Assembly: GCA_035761045.1 (NCBI GenBank)
Contig: DASTRU010000075.1
Location: 1-13,857, forward strand
DNA from: DASTRU01 sp035761045
GTDB taxonomy: Bacteria; Pseudomonadota; Gammaproteobacteria; Burkholderiales; Burkholderiaceae_E
Direction of reading: 5' to 3'
Length of the DNA: 13,857 bases
Part shown: positions 5,791-12,815 of the stretch, in pieces
Position numbering within the stretch: position 1 is the first letter of the stretch
How the letters are laid out: the number at the start of each line of letters is the position of its first letter
Program-made: the position numbers and the translations under genes
The notes under the pieces: generated by a model
Seen by the model: only the letters and a program-made list of their open reading frames with translations
What the model was told of the DNA's origin: nothing
Database searches by the model: none

Positions 5791-7278
5791 TTACTTCGCG
5801 GGTTCGGCCTTGAACGCATCCGCGGGATCAGGGGCCGGAGTCGCCTCGCCGCTCGGTGCGGTTTGGTCTTGCGACGGCATCCCCGCGTCAGGCATCGGCG
5901 TATCGGCGGGGACGAAGTCTTGCGTTTGATCGATGTGTTGCACTTGAACCGGCTTGTCGACGTGCACGAGCTGCGGGAACGCGATGATCAACGCCACCAT
6001 CACGATTTGAATGCCCACGAACGGTACCGCGCCCCAATAAATATCCGTGGTCTTGACTTCCTTAGGCGCCACGCTACGCAGATAGAACAAGGCGAATCCG
6101 AAGGGCGGATGCATGAACGAGGTTTGCATGTTCACGCCGAGCAACACGCCAAACCAGATCAAGTCGATACCGAGTTTGTCGGCGACGGGCGCGAGCAGCG
6201 GCACCAAGATGAACGACAGCTCGAAGAAGTCCAAGAAGAACGCGAGCAAGAAGATCATGATGTTGACCACGATCAGGAAGCCCGTTTGTCCACCAGGCAA
6301 GCCGATGAGCAGATGTTCGACCCACAAATCGCCGTTAACCGCGCGGAACGTCAGACCGAATACCGTCGAGCCGATGAGGATGAACATCACGAAGCTCGAC
6401 AGCGCCGCGGTGTTTTGAAGCGCTTGGCGAAGTAGCTTGAATGTGAGCTTGCGACGCATGATCGCGAGAATCAACGCACCAGCCGCCCCCATGCCACCCC
6501 CTTCGGTCGGCGTGGCAATGCCAAGGAAGATCGTGCCGAGCACGAGGAAGATCAGCACCAGCGGCGGCACCATGACGAGCAGCACGCGCATTAAAAGCTT
6601 GCCGCCACGCAATGTGCGAGCCGAGGCGGGCAGTGCCGGCACCATCTTCGGTTTGAAGATCGACAAGAAAAGAATGTAGCCCGCATACATGCCCGTAAGA
6701 ATGAAGCCGGGGATGAAGGCGCCTGCGTACATATCGCCGACCGAACGACCTAATTGGTCGGCCAAGATCAGCAGCACGAGCGACGGCGGGATAATTTGCG
6801 CGAGCGTGCCCGACGCCGCGATGACGCCCGTAGCGACGCGATGGTCGTAGCCGTACCGCATCATCAAGGGCAGCGAAATCAAGCCCATCGAGATCACCGA
6901 TGCCGCGACGACGCCGGTGGTGGCCGCGAGCATGGCACCCACGAAGATCACCGCATACGCGAGACCGCCGCGGATCGGGCCGAACAACTGACCGATCGTG
7001 TCGAGCAGGTCTTCGGCCATGCCGGTGCGTTCGAGGATCAGCCCCATGAAGGTGAAGAACGGCACCGCGAGCAGCGTTTCATTACGCATGATGCCGAACA
7101 CGCGTTCGGGCAGGGCTTGCAGCAAGGCCGCGGACAACAGGTTGAGCTCGATACCGATGAAGCCGAACAGCAAGCCGACGGCGCCGAGCGCGAAAGCCAC
7201 CGGGTAACCGGATAGCAAGAACAAAACGAGAACCCCGAACATGATCGGGGCCATGTTGGCGATGAAGAATTGAGTCAT
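5791..7278 (-). CDS. dctM: TRAP transporter large membrane subunit (DctM)
   Basis: A 495-residue inner-membrane protein that forms the cation-coupled translocation channel of the TRAP importer. About twelve hydrophobic segments lie between residues 10 and 436. Family motifs seen: LLSGYPVAFALG (21-32), ETLLAVPFFTFMGLILERTGM (67-87), ATTGVVAASVISMG (119-132), SGTLAQIIPPSLVLLILAD (156-174), GIATPTEGGGMGAAGA (253-268) and NMQTSFMHPPFGFALFYLR (383-401). The size and motifs fit the FcbT3-like group (COG4664) that pairs with COG4663 binding proteins. After the last membrane segment there is a polar Pro/Asp/Ala/Gln-rich tail of roughly 57 residues (439-495) that is not part of the transport core. It starts 12 nt after the small-subunit stop, in the same operon, with a weak GGA ribosome site. 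Confidence 0.94.
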   Translation of the reverse strand: MTQFFIANMAPIMFGVLVLFLLSGYPVAFALGAVGLLFGFIGIELNLLSAALLQALPERVFGIMRNETLLAVPFFTFMGLILERTGMAEDLLDTIGQLFGPIRGGLAYAVIFVGAMLAATTGVVAASVISMGLISLPLMMRYGYDHRVATGVIAASGTLAQIIPPSLVLLILADQLGRSVGDMYAGAFIPGFILTGMYAGYILFLSIFKPKMVPALPASARTLRGGKLLMRVLLVMVPPLVLIFLVLGTIFLGIATPTEGGGMGAAGALILAIMRRKLTFKLLRQALQNTAALSSFVMFILIGSTVFGLTFRAVNGDLWVEHLLIGLPGGQTGFLIVVNIMIFLLAFFLDFFELSFILVPLLAPVADKLGIDLIWFGVLLGVNMQTSFMHPPFGFALFYLRSVAPKEVKTTDIYWGAVPFVGIQIVMVALIIAFPQLVHVDKPVQVQHIDQTQDFVPADTPMPDAGMPSQDQTAPSGEATPAPDPADAFKAEPAK

Positions 7279-7290
7279 GGCGTATCCGGA

Positions 7291-7881
7291 TTACCGCTTT
7301 TCAGCAGCGATTTCTTTGACGGCTTCTTGTAGATCGGTGACGTCGTCGAGGGGGTTGGAACGGGGCGTGGGGTCGTCGATCAAACCCATGAGAAACGCGG
7401 CGCGCTTGATGACTTCCGAAAAGCCTTGCAAGGCGAGCAGCAAAAAGCCGATCGGGATGAGGATCTTGGCTGGCCAGCGGATCAAGCCGCCCGGGTCGGA
7501 TGACATTTCGCCGCTGACGATCGCAAGCGCCGCCATGCCCCAGCTGTCGTAGAGCATGAGCAGCACGACCGGAAGAAGAAATATCAATCCGCCGAGAAGA
7601 TCGAGCCATGCTTGCCCGCGCGGCGAAAAGCGACCGGCGATCAAGTCGATACGCACATGCTGATTGCGCCGAAGCGCGAGCCCGCCATAGAGCATGAACA
7701 CCGCGCCATACAGATACCACTGCACTTCAAGGAAGCCGTTGGAGCTGTAATTGAACGCATAACGCATGATCGCGTTGGCGGTACAGACGATGACCGCGAC
7801 CAATATCAGCCATTTAACGAACGCGCCGACACGTTCGTTAAGCGCATCAATCGCTTTGGAGAGGAATAACAAAAAAGACAT
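7291..7881 (-). CDS. dctQ: TRAP transporter small membrane subunit (DctQ)
   Basis: A 196-residue inner-membrane partner of the large subunit. Four hydrophobic segments are visible at about 19-38, 52-71, 93-112 and 138-156. The family core ...EVQWYLYGAVFMLYGG and LRRNQHVRIDLIAGR (70-84) is intact. A polar C-terminal tail (169-196) follows. The ATG at 7879-7881 has AGGGA 7 nt upstream. It is the first gene of a two-gene leftward operon with dctM. The binding protein lies beyond dctM on the opposite strand, so P, Q and M are not co-transcribed. A 140-nt gap (7882-8021) before the upstream kinase gene gives room for an own promoter, but I could not find a convincing -35/-10 pair there. Confidence 0.93.
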   Translation of the reverse strand: MSFLLFLSKAIDALNERVGAFVKWLILVAVIVCTANAIMRYAFNYSSNGFLEVQWYLYGAVFMLYGGLALRRNQHVRIDLIAGRFSPRGQAWLDLLGGLIFLLPVVLLMLYDSWGMAALAIVSGEMSSDPGGLIRWPAKILIPIGFLLLALQGFSEVIKRAAFLMGLIDDPTPRSNPLDDVTDLQEAVKEIAAEKR

Positions 7882-8021
7882 CGGGATTTCCCTAGGGCCG
7901 TAGTTATGTAGGCGGACAAATGCGCGCCGTGCAAAGACGACGAGCGGGCGCGATTCTATGGACGTTTACGCGCGGCGACGACGCGTGCAAACCCTGACAC
8001 ACGCGAACTTCGAGGGTTGAA

Positions 8022-9344
8022 TTACGTTGAAAGCCGTTGATTGGCGAGTTGCAAGCGCTCGACGAGCAAGCCGATGAACGCGCGGTTGAACGACAGCTGG
8101 CACGCGCTGGAGGCCCGGCTTAGGGCGGTGGTGGAAATTCGCATCAACGTGCAGGGGGATGTCGTCGTGACGTCGGCGCTTCGCGTCACGTGCGCGGACG
8201 ACGATGCGGCGGTCTCATGCGCTTCGTTAAGACGCGCGAGGTATGTCATCTCGCCCACGCATTCGCCGGGTCCGAGAATGTTGAGCAAACGACCACGTCG
8301 CGTCACGCGCACCTGACCTTCGGCGACGATTAAAAAATCGCTGCCCGTCTCGCCTTCGGAAAACAACACTTGGTGTGGCGGCGCGCGTCGCCAATCGGCG
8401 AAGTGCACGACTTCCCATAACTGCACGTCGTCGAACGCTTCGAAAAACCGCAAGCGTTTTAGCAAGTCGAAGCGTTCCGCCTCGGCGATGTCCTCGGAAT
8501 CGCGCGAGGTGGGCTGCACGCGCGCGGCGTCGGCAAGGTCGGTCGCGAAGGCTTCCCAGGTGTCGTAACGTTGCGCGCAGTTCTTGGCGATCGCCTTCAT
8601 GACGATGCGCTCGAAATTTTCCGGCAACTCCGGGCGATGCATGCACGGCGTGGGCGCGTCCACATGCAAGACTTGGTAGACCATGCCCGCGTTGTTCGGC
8701 GCTTCAAACGGAAGATGGCCGGTCAGCAACTGATACATGACCACGCCGAGCGAATAAATATCGGTTTGATGCGACAGCATGCCTTCGCGAATCTGCTCGG
8801 GCGACATGTAAGCGGGCGAACCGATGCCGGCGACTAGCGTGGTGTCTTGCGCCTCGTCCATCGCCGTGCCGAAATCGGTGATCTTCACGTCGCGCACATC
8901 GCCGGCTTCTTCCACGCACAAGATGTTGGCGGGTTTGATGTCGCGATGCGTAATGCCTAAGCGATGCGCGAATTCCAACGCGCGCGTGCACTTAAACATC
9001 AGTTCGGCGACCTTGCCGAGCGGCAATAAATTATTCGGCTCGCAGTACTTCTCGAGCGTGCCGCCACGCACGTATTCGATGACGATGTACTTAAGATCGT
9101 CCTCGTCGACCGCATCCAAAATCGCGGCGATGTGCGGGTGTCGAAGCTTGCCGGCGAGTTGCGCCTCGACCGAAAACAGCTTGCGGTAGATGTGCGCGTA
9201 ACGCGGGTCGCGCAGCGCTTCCGGTTTGGACACCTTCACGGCGACTTGCGTTTGCATGAACGGATCGCGGCATAGATACACGTTGCTGGAACTGCCTTCG
9301 CCAATTCGGCGAATCACTTCGTATTTGCCTATGCGCTGCGACAT
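8022..9344 (-). CDS. Hanks-type Ser/Thr protein kinase fused to a cyclic-nucleotide-binding domain
   Basis: A 440-residue, apparently soluble protein. Residues 8-275 are a complete eukaryotic-like kinase: glycine loop GEGSSSNV (15-22), Lys37 in VAVKV, Glu60 of helix C, catalytic HRDIKPAN (133-140), DFG (157-159), activation-segment end SPE (181-183) and the DIYSLGVVMYQLLTG helix (195-209). Residues about 298-410 resemble a cNMP-binding/Crp-like sensor domain: LRFFEAFDD, GETGSDFLIVAEGQVRV and LGPGECVGEMTYL. A Ser/Ala/Thr-rich insertion (about 376-396) sits in the phosphate-binding cassette, where RSADV (388-392) may be the usual RTATV strand. There is no membrane segment or PASTA domain. Its ATG is 7 nt after the argH stop, with AGGA overlapping that stop, so it is in the argH operon. 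Substrates are unknown; cAMP or c-di-GMP control is an inference from the domain. Confidence 0.93.
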   Translation of the reverse strand: MSQRIGKYEVIRRIGEGSSSNVYLCRDPFMQTQVAVKVSKPEALRDPRYAHIYRKLFSVEAQLAGKLRHPHIAAILDAVDEDDLKYIVIEYVRGGTLEKYCEPNNLLPLGKVAELMFKCTRALEFAHRLGITHRDIKPANILCVEEAGDVRDVKITDFGTAMDEAQDTTLVAGIGSPAYMSPEQIREGMLSHQTDIYSLGVVMYQLLTGHLPFEAPNNAGMVYQVLHVDAPTPCMHRPELPENFERIVMKAIAKNCAQRYDTWEAFATDLADAARVQPTSRDSEDIAEAERFDLLKRLRFFEAFDDVQLWEVVHFADWRRAPPHQVLFSEGETGSDFLIVAEGQVRVTRRGRLLNILGPGECVGEMTYLARLNEAHETAASSSAHVTRSADVTTTSPCTLMRISTTALSRASSACQLSFNRAFIGLLVERLQLANQRLST

Positions 9345-9351
9345 GGATGTC

Positions 9352-10776
9352 CTACGTGGAAGAGGGGCGCCTTCCTAGTGATTCGTTCAACCGTTGCCGC
9401 GCGGCCGTGATTTGCCGGCGAACTTGTTCGGGCGCCGTTCCGCCCACATGAGAACGTGCCGCGACCGAACCTTCGAGCGTCAACGCATTTTTCACATCGA
9501 CGTCGATGAGGGGTGAGAATTTTCGCAAGTCCTCAAGCGTCAGATCGGCAAGGTCGCAGCCTTTCGTGACGCAATGCCGGACGGCGTGCGCGACCGCCTC
9601 GTGAGCGTCGCGAAAAGGCAACCCTTTGCGCACCAAATAATCGGCGAGGTCGGTCGCGGTGGCATACCCCTGACTGGCCGCCGCGCGCATCGCCTCGGCC
9701 TTGACACGGATACCAGCGGCCATGTCGGCGAAGATGGTGAGCGTGTCCACCAACGTGTCGACGGTATCGAACAATGGCTCTTTATCTTCTTGATTGTCCT
9801 TGTTGTAGGCGAGCGGCTGCGCCTTCATGAGCGTGATCAACGCGACGAGATGACCGACCACGCGGCCCGCCTTGCCACGCGCGAGCTCGGGTACGTCGGG
9901 ATTTTTCTTCTGCGGCATGATCGAGCTGCCGGTGCAAAAACGATCGGCTAAATCGATAAAGCCGACGCGAGGGCTCATCCACAACACGAGTTCCTCGGAC
10001 AGGCGCGAGACGTGGACCATGACCAGCGACGCGGCCGCGGTGAATTCAATCGCGAAGTCACGGTCACTGACCGCATCCAATGAATTGCGCGCGACCTCGT
10101 CGAACCCCAACGCGCTGGCGACGCGTTCGCGGTCGATCGGATAACTCGTGCCCGCCAGCGCCGCGGCGCCCAGCGGCAGCCGGTTCACGCGCTTGCGGCA
10201 ATCGCGCAGCCGTTCGGCGTCGCGCGCGAACATCTCGACATACGCTAATAAGTGATGACCAAACACCACCGGCTGCGCGACCTGCAAATGCGTGAAGCCA
10301 GGCATCAAGGTGTCGGTGTTGGCTTCGGCCACGTCAAGCAACGCGGCTTGCACGTCTTCAAGCCGTGCGACGATGGTGTCGATCGCGTCGCGCAGCCACA
10401 AGCGAATATCCGTCGCCACTTGGTCGTTGCGCGAGCGACCGGTGTGCAACCGTTTGCCAGCGTCGCCCACGAGGTCGGTCAGGCGCCGCTCGATGTTGAG
10501 ATGCACGTCCTCGAGATCGAGCGACCAGGTGAATTGGCCGTTCTCGATTTCTTCGGTGATCTGCGCCATGCCGCGTCGAATATCGGCTAAGTCTTGCGCC
10601 GAGATCAGGCCGACATGCGCCAGCATCTCCGCATGAGCAAGCGAGCCGGCGATGTCGTGCTTCCACAGTCGTTGATCGAACCCGACGGACGCGGTGTAAC
10701 GCTTGACGGTTTCGGCCACCGGCTCGTCGAAACGGCCGGACCATGCTTCGCTTTTGCGGGACCATTGCTCTGACAT
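9352..10776 (-). CDS. argH: Argininosuccinate lyase
   Basis: Splits argininosuccinate into arginine and fumarate, the last step of arginine synthesis; a cytoplasmic homotetramer of the fumarase/aspartase superfamily. The 474-residue protein starts WSGRF, has SLDLEDVHLNIE, HTGRSRNDQVATD (111-123), MPGFTHLQVAQP with the conserved His163, and the superfamily signature GSSIMPQKKNPD (283-294) holding the catalytic serine loop. Length is typical. I chose the ATG at 10774-10776, which begins MSEQWSRKSEAWSGRF; a longer frame to 10818 adds 14 residues without family support. The kinase gene follows after 7 nt. It is divergent from the sensor-kinase gene, the argH/algZ arrangement known from Pseudomonas and many betaproteobacteria. 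Confidence 0.96.
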   Translation of the reverse strand: MSEQWSRKSEAWSGRFDEPVAETVKRYTASVGFDQRLWKHDIAGSLAHAEMLAHVGLISAQDLADIRRGMAQITEEIENGQFTWSLDLEDVHLNIERRLTDLVGDAGKRLHTGRSRNDQVATDIRLWLRDAIDTIVARLEDVQAALLDVAEANTDTLMPGFTHLQVAQPVVFGHHLLAYVEMFARDAERLRDCRKRVNRLPLGAAALAGTSYPIDRERVASALGFDEVARNSLDAVSDRDFAIEFTAAASLVMVHVSRLSEELVLWMSPRVGFIDLADRFCTGSSIMPQKKNPDVPELARGKAGRVVGHLVALITLMKAQPLAYNKDNQEDKEPLFDTVDTLVDTLTIFADMAAGIRVKAEAMRAAASQGYATATDLADYLVRKGLPFRDAHEAVAHAVRHCVTKGCDLADLTLEDLRKFSPLIDVDVKNALTLEGSVAARSHVGGTAPEQVRRQITAARQRLNESLGRRPSST

Positions 10777-10852
10777 AATCGGCTCGCCTTCGGCATTCAA
10801 TGTTCTTAACGCGCGCACGGGCAGAATTCCTCGCGCTGCGCAACGGCGGCGG

Positions 10853-10882
10853 ATTATAAGTGCCGCTTCCCATTCGTCTCGC
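10853..10882 (-). promoter_or_regulatory. Probable argH promoter
   Basis: On the minus strand a perfect TATAAT lies at 10853-10858, about 76 nt before the argH ATG, in the 141-nt divergent gap. The best -35 candidate, GCGAGA (10877-10882, 18-nt spacer), matches only 3 of 6 positions, so an activator may be needed. The overlapping TATAAG read rightward (10855-10860) could serve the sensor-kinase operon. Confidence 0.45.
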
Positions 10883-10917
10883 GCGCTGGCTTAAGGCTGG
10901 TCCTCGATTCGCCGACG

Positions 10918-11964
10918 ATGCCATTACGTTCAACCGTTCACGCTGCTTCCTCGCCTCGCAAGATCGTTGCGCGGCCGGACTATTGCAATTTAGGCATCGT
11001 GCTTCGCGTACTCGTGGGCTTGCACGTGGGCGCGCTCATGTTCGCGTTGCCGGGCGCGGCGTCGTGGCGCGAGGCGTTCGATCAATTCCTCGTTACCGCC
11101 GCGGTGCTCGCGCCTTCCGCGTTGGTCGGGCTTTGCGCGTTGTGCGTCGTCGTCAAGCGTTTGGGCGATGGACCCGAGTGGCATCGTTTATTTGCGGGCG
11201 GCGCGATCGCCGCGATCGCCGTCGTGCTGGCCGATTTGCTCGTCGCGTCGGTGGTGGCAAGCGAAGACGCGGTGCGGTCGCGTTGGTTTCATCCGCTTGC
11301 GTTGATGGCGTTCGCAAGTCTCGTGGGCGTGGCCATCGTGCGCTATCACGAACTGCGCGCGCGCGCGTTGTCGCCCGCGTTGTCCGAGGCGCGGTTGCAA
11401 GCATTGCAGTCGCGTATCCGGCCGCATTTTTTATTCAACAGCTTGAACGCCGCGATGTCGCTGGTGCGCTCCGATCCCGTGCGCGCGGAAAGCGTGTTGA
11501 GCGACATGGCCGATCTATTTCGCATGCTCATGGGCGATTCGCGCGCGCGCATATCGTTGGACGAGGAAGTCGCGTTGGCGCGCCAGTACTTGGCGATCGA
11601 GCAAGTCCGACTCGGCGACCGCTTGCGCGTCGAATGGGCGATCACGCGCTTGCCGCCCAAGCTTTTGGTGCCGCCTTTGTTATTGCAACCCTTGCTTGAA
11701 AACGCGGTGCGTCACGGTATCGAGCCGGTGGAAACACCGGGCTTGATCGCGGTAAGGATTACCGGCATGGCGAGCGAAGTCGTCATCGTGGTGGAAAACA
11801 GTTATGCGCCAGGTGCCGAGCGTCCGGGTAATGGCATTGCGCTGACGAATGTGCGGGAACGACTCATGCTTATGTACGACCTCGAAGCCAAAATGCGCGT
11901 CTCGGCCGATGGCCGGCTGTATCGCGTGGTGCTCACGCTGCCCATGCGCGAGGAAGGCGCATGA
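10918..11964 (+). CDS. AlgZ/LytS-type membrane sensor histidine kinase
   Basis: A 348-residue inner-membrane sensor of the His_kinase (PF06580) family. After the family's start pattern RPDYCNLGIVLRVL (19-32) there are four hydrophobic segments at about 27-45, 57-79, 92-113 and 125-142, with almost no periplasmic domain. A short linker leads to the phospho-acceptor His170 in IRPHFLFNSLNAAMSLVRSDP. The ATP-binding domain has the N box LLQPLLENAVRHGIEP (255-270, Asn262) and the G box GNGIALTNVRERL (304-316). The usual aspartate motif of this fold reads VVENS. The ATG at 10918 lacks a clear ribosome site, but no other start fits upstream. It overlaps the regulator gene by 4 nt (ATGA). The signal is unknown. 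It resembles Pseudomonas AlgZ/FimS in both type and position. Confidence 0.92.
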   Translation: MPLRSTVHAASSPRKIVARPDYCNLGIVLRVLVGLHVGALMFALPGAASWREAFDQFLVTAAVLAPSALVGLCALCVVVKRLGDGPEWHRLFAGGAIAAIAVVLADLLVASVVASEDAVRSRWFHPLALMAFASLVGVAIVRYHELRARALSPALSEARLQALQSRIRPHFLFNSLNAAMSLVRSDPVRAESVLSDMADLFRMLMGDSRARISLDEEVALARQYLAIEQVRLGDRLRVEWAITRLPPKLLVPPLLLQPLLENAVRHGIEPVETPGLIAVRITGMASEVVIVVENSYAPGAERPGNGIALTNVRERLMLMYDLEAKMRVSADGRLYRVVLTLPMREEGA

Positions 11965-12794
11965 AAGCGCCGGCACCATTGCGAGTATTGATCGTCGACG
12001 ACGAACCGCCGGCGCGCGCGCGTTTGGTGATGTTGTTGACCGATTTGCGCGAGCGCGTGGCCAATGAGGTTGTGGGGGAAGCAAGTCATGCGCGCGAGGC
12101 CTTGCAACGCTTGCAAGACCTGCGGCCTGACTTGGTAATCGTTGATATTCAAATGCCTGGAATGACCGGTATCGAATTCGCGCGCCGGGTGCGCCAGTTC
12201 GCCGACGACGCCAACGCTGCGCGACCCGATATCGTGTTTTGCACCGCGTTTGATGAATACGCGGTGCAAGCATTCGAAGTGCAGGCGGTGGACTATTTGC
12301 TTAAGCCCGTGAAGTCGGCGCGTTTGCTGGATGCGCTCGAACGCGCATGGGCGCGTCGTATGGATCGTGAACAAGCCGTAACCGATGAGTCCGCGTCAAA
12401 GGCGCGTGATAAACACGACGTCGCGCGCCGCCACTTCACCGTGAACGAGCGGGGGCGCGTGTTGTTGGTGCCAATCGACGAGGTGATCTACCTCAAGGCG
12501 GAGATGAAATACACGACCGTGCGCACGCGCGAGCGCGAGTACTTGATCGAGGAATCGCTCACGGCGTTGGAGGATGAGTTCGCTCATCGCTTTGTGCGTG
12601 TGCATCGCAACGCGCTTGTCGCGCGCGAGGCGATCGCCGGTTATGAACGCGGTGGACGCGACGGCGACGATGATGGCAACGCCACGGAATCCGAGCCCGG
12701 CTGGCGCGTGGTGTTAAAGGGCATTGATGAAAGCTTGCCCGTGAGTCGCAGGCAATGGCCCGTCGTCAAGGCCTTGTTCGTGCGTGAGAAGTGA
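11961..12794 (+). CDS. AlgR-type LytTR response regulator
   Basis: A 277-residue cytoplasmic transcription regulator. The receiver domain (about 7-130) has the acidic pair Asp13-Asp14, phospho-acceptor Asp62 in VIVDIQMPGMTG, Thr95 and Lys115 in YLLKPVKS. A charged linker follows, then a LytTR DNA-binding domain (about 158-275) with the PIDEVIYLKAEMKYTTVRT strand-helix and the RFVRVHRNALVARE motif. Within this domain an acidic, Gly/Asp-rich stretch (231-247) forms an unusually long loop. It overlaps the sensor gene by ATGA, with AGGA 6 nt before its start inside that gene, so they form a coupled two-component pair. Pseudomonas AlgR controls alginate, twitching and virulence genes; targets here are unknown. 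Confidence 0.92.
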   Translation: MKAPAPLRVLIVDDEPPARARLVMLLTDLRERVANEVVGEASHAREALQRLQDLRPDLVIVDIQMPGMTGIEFARRVRQFADDANAARPDIVFCTAFDEYAVQAFEVQAVDYLLKPVKSARLLDALERAWARRMDREQAVTDESASKARDKHDVARRHFTVNERGRVLLVPIDEVIYLKAEMKYTTVRTREREYLIEESLTALEDEFAHRFVRVHRNALVAREAIAGYERGGRDGDDDGNATESEPGWRVVLKGIDESLPVSRRQWPVVKALFVREK

Positions 12795-12815
12795 GGCGTG
12801 TTTAAGGAGGATAAG

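Noticed and set aside
7990..8018. Possible terminator after the kinase gene
   Set aside because: AACCCT/AGGGTT gives only a 6-bp stem with a 17-nt loop (a 4-bp inner hairpin) and no T run in the leftward direction.
7882..8021. Promoter search before dctQ
   Set aside because: TTGCAC with TACATA 18 nt later is a poor match to sigma-70 consensus (3 of 6 at -35), so no promoter is called.
10860..11699. 279-codon plus-strand frame overlapping the sensor kinase
   Set aside because: It is a frame-shifted shadow of the kinase gene, Arg/Ala-rich, with no family signature.
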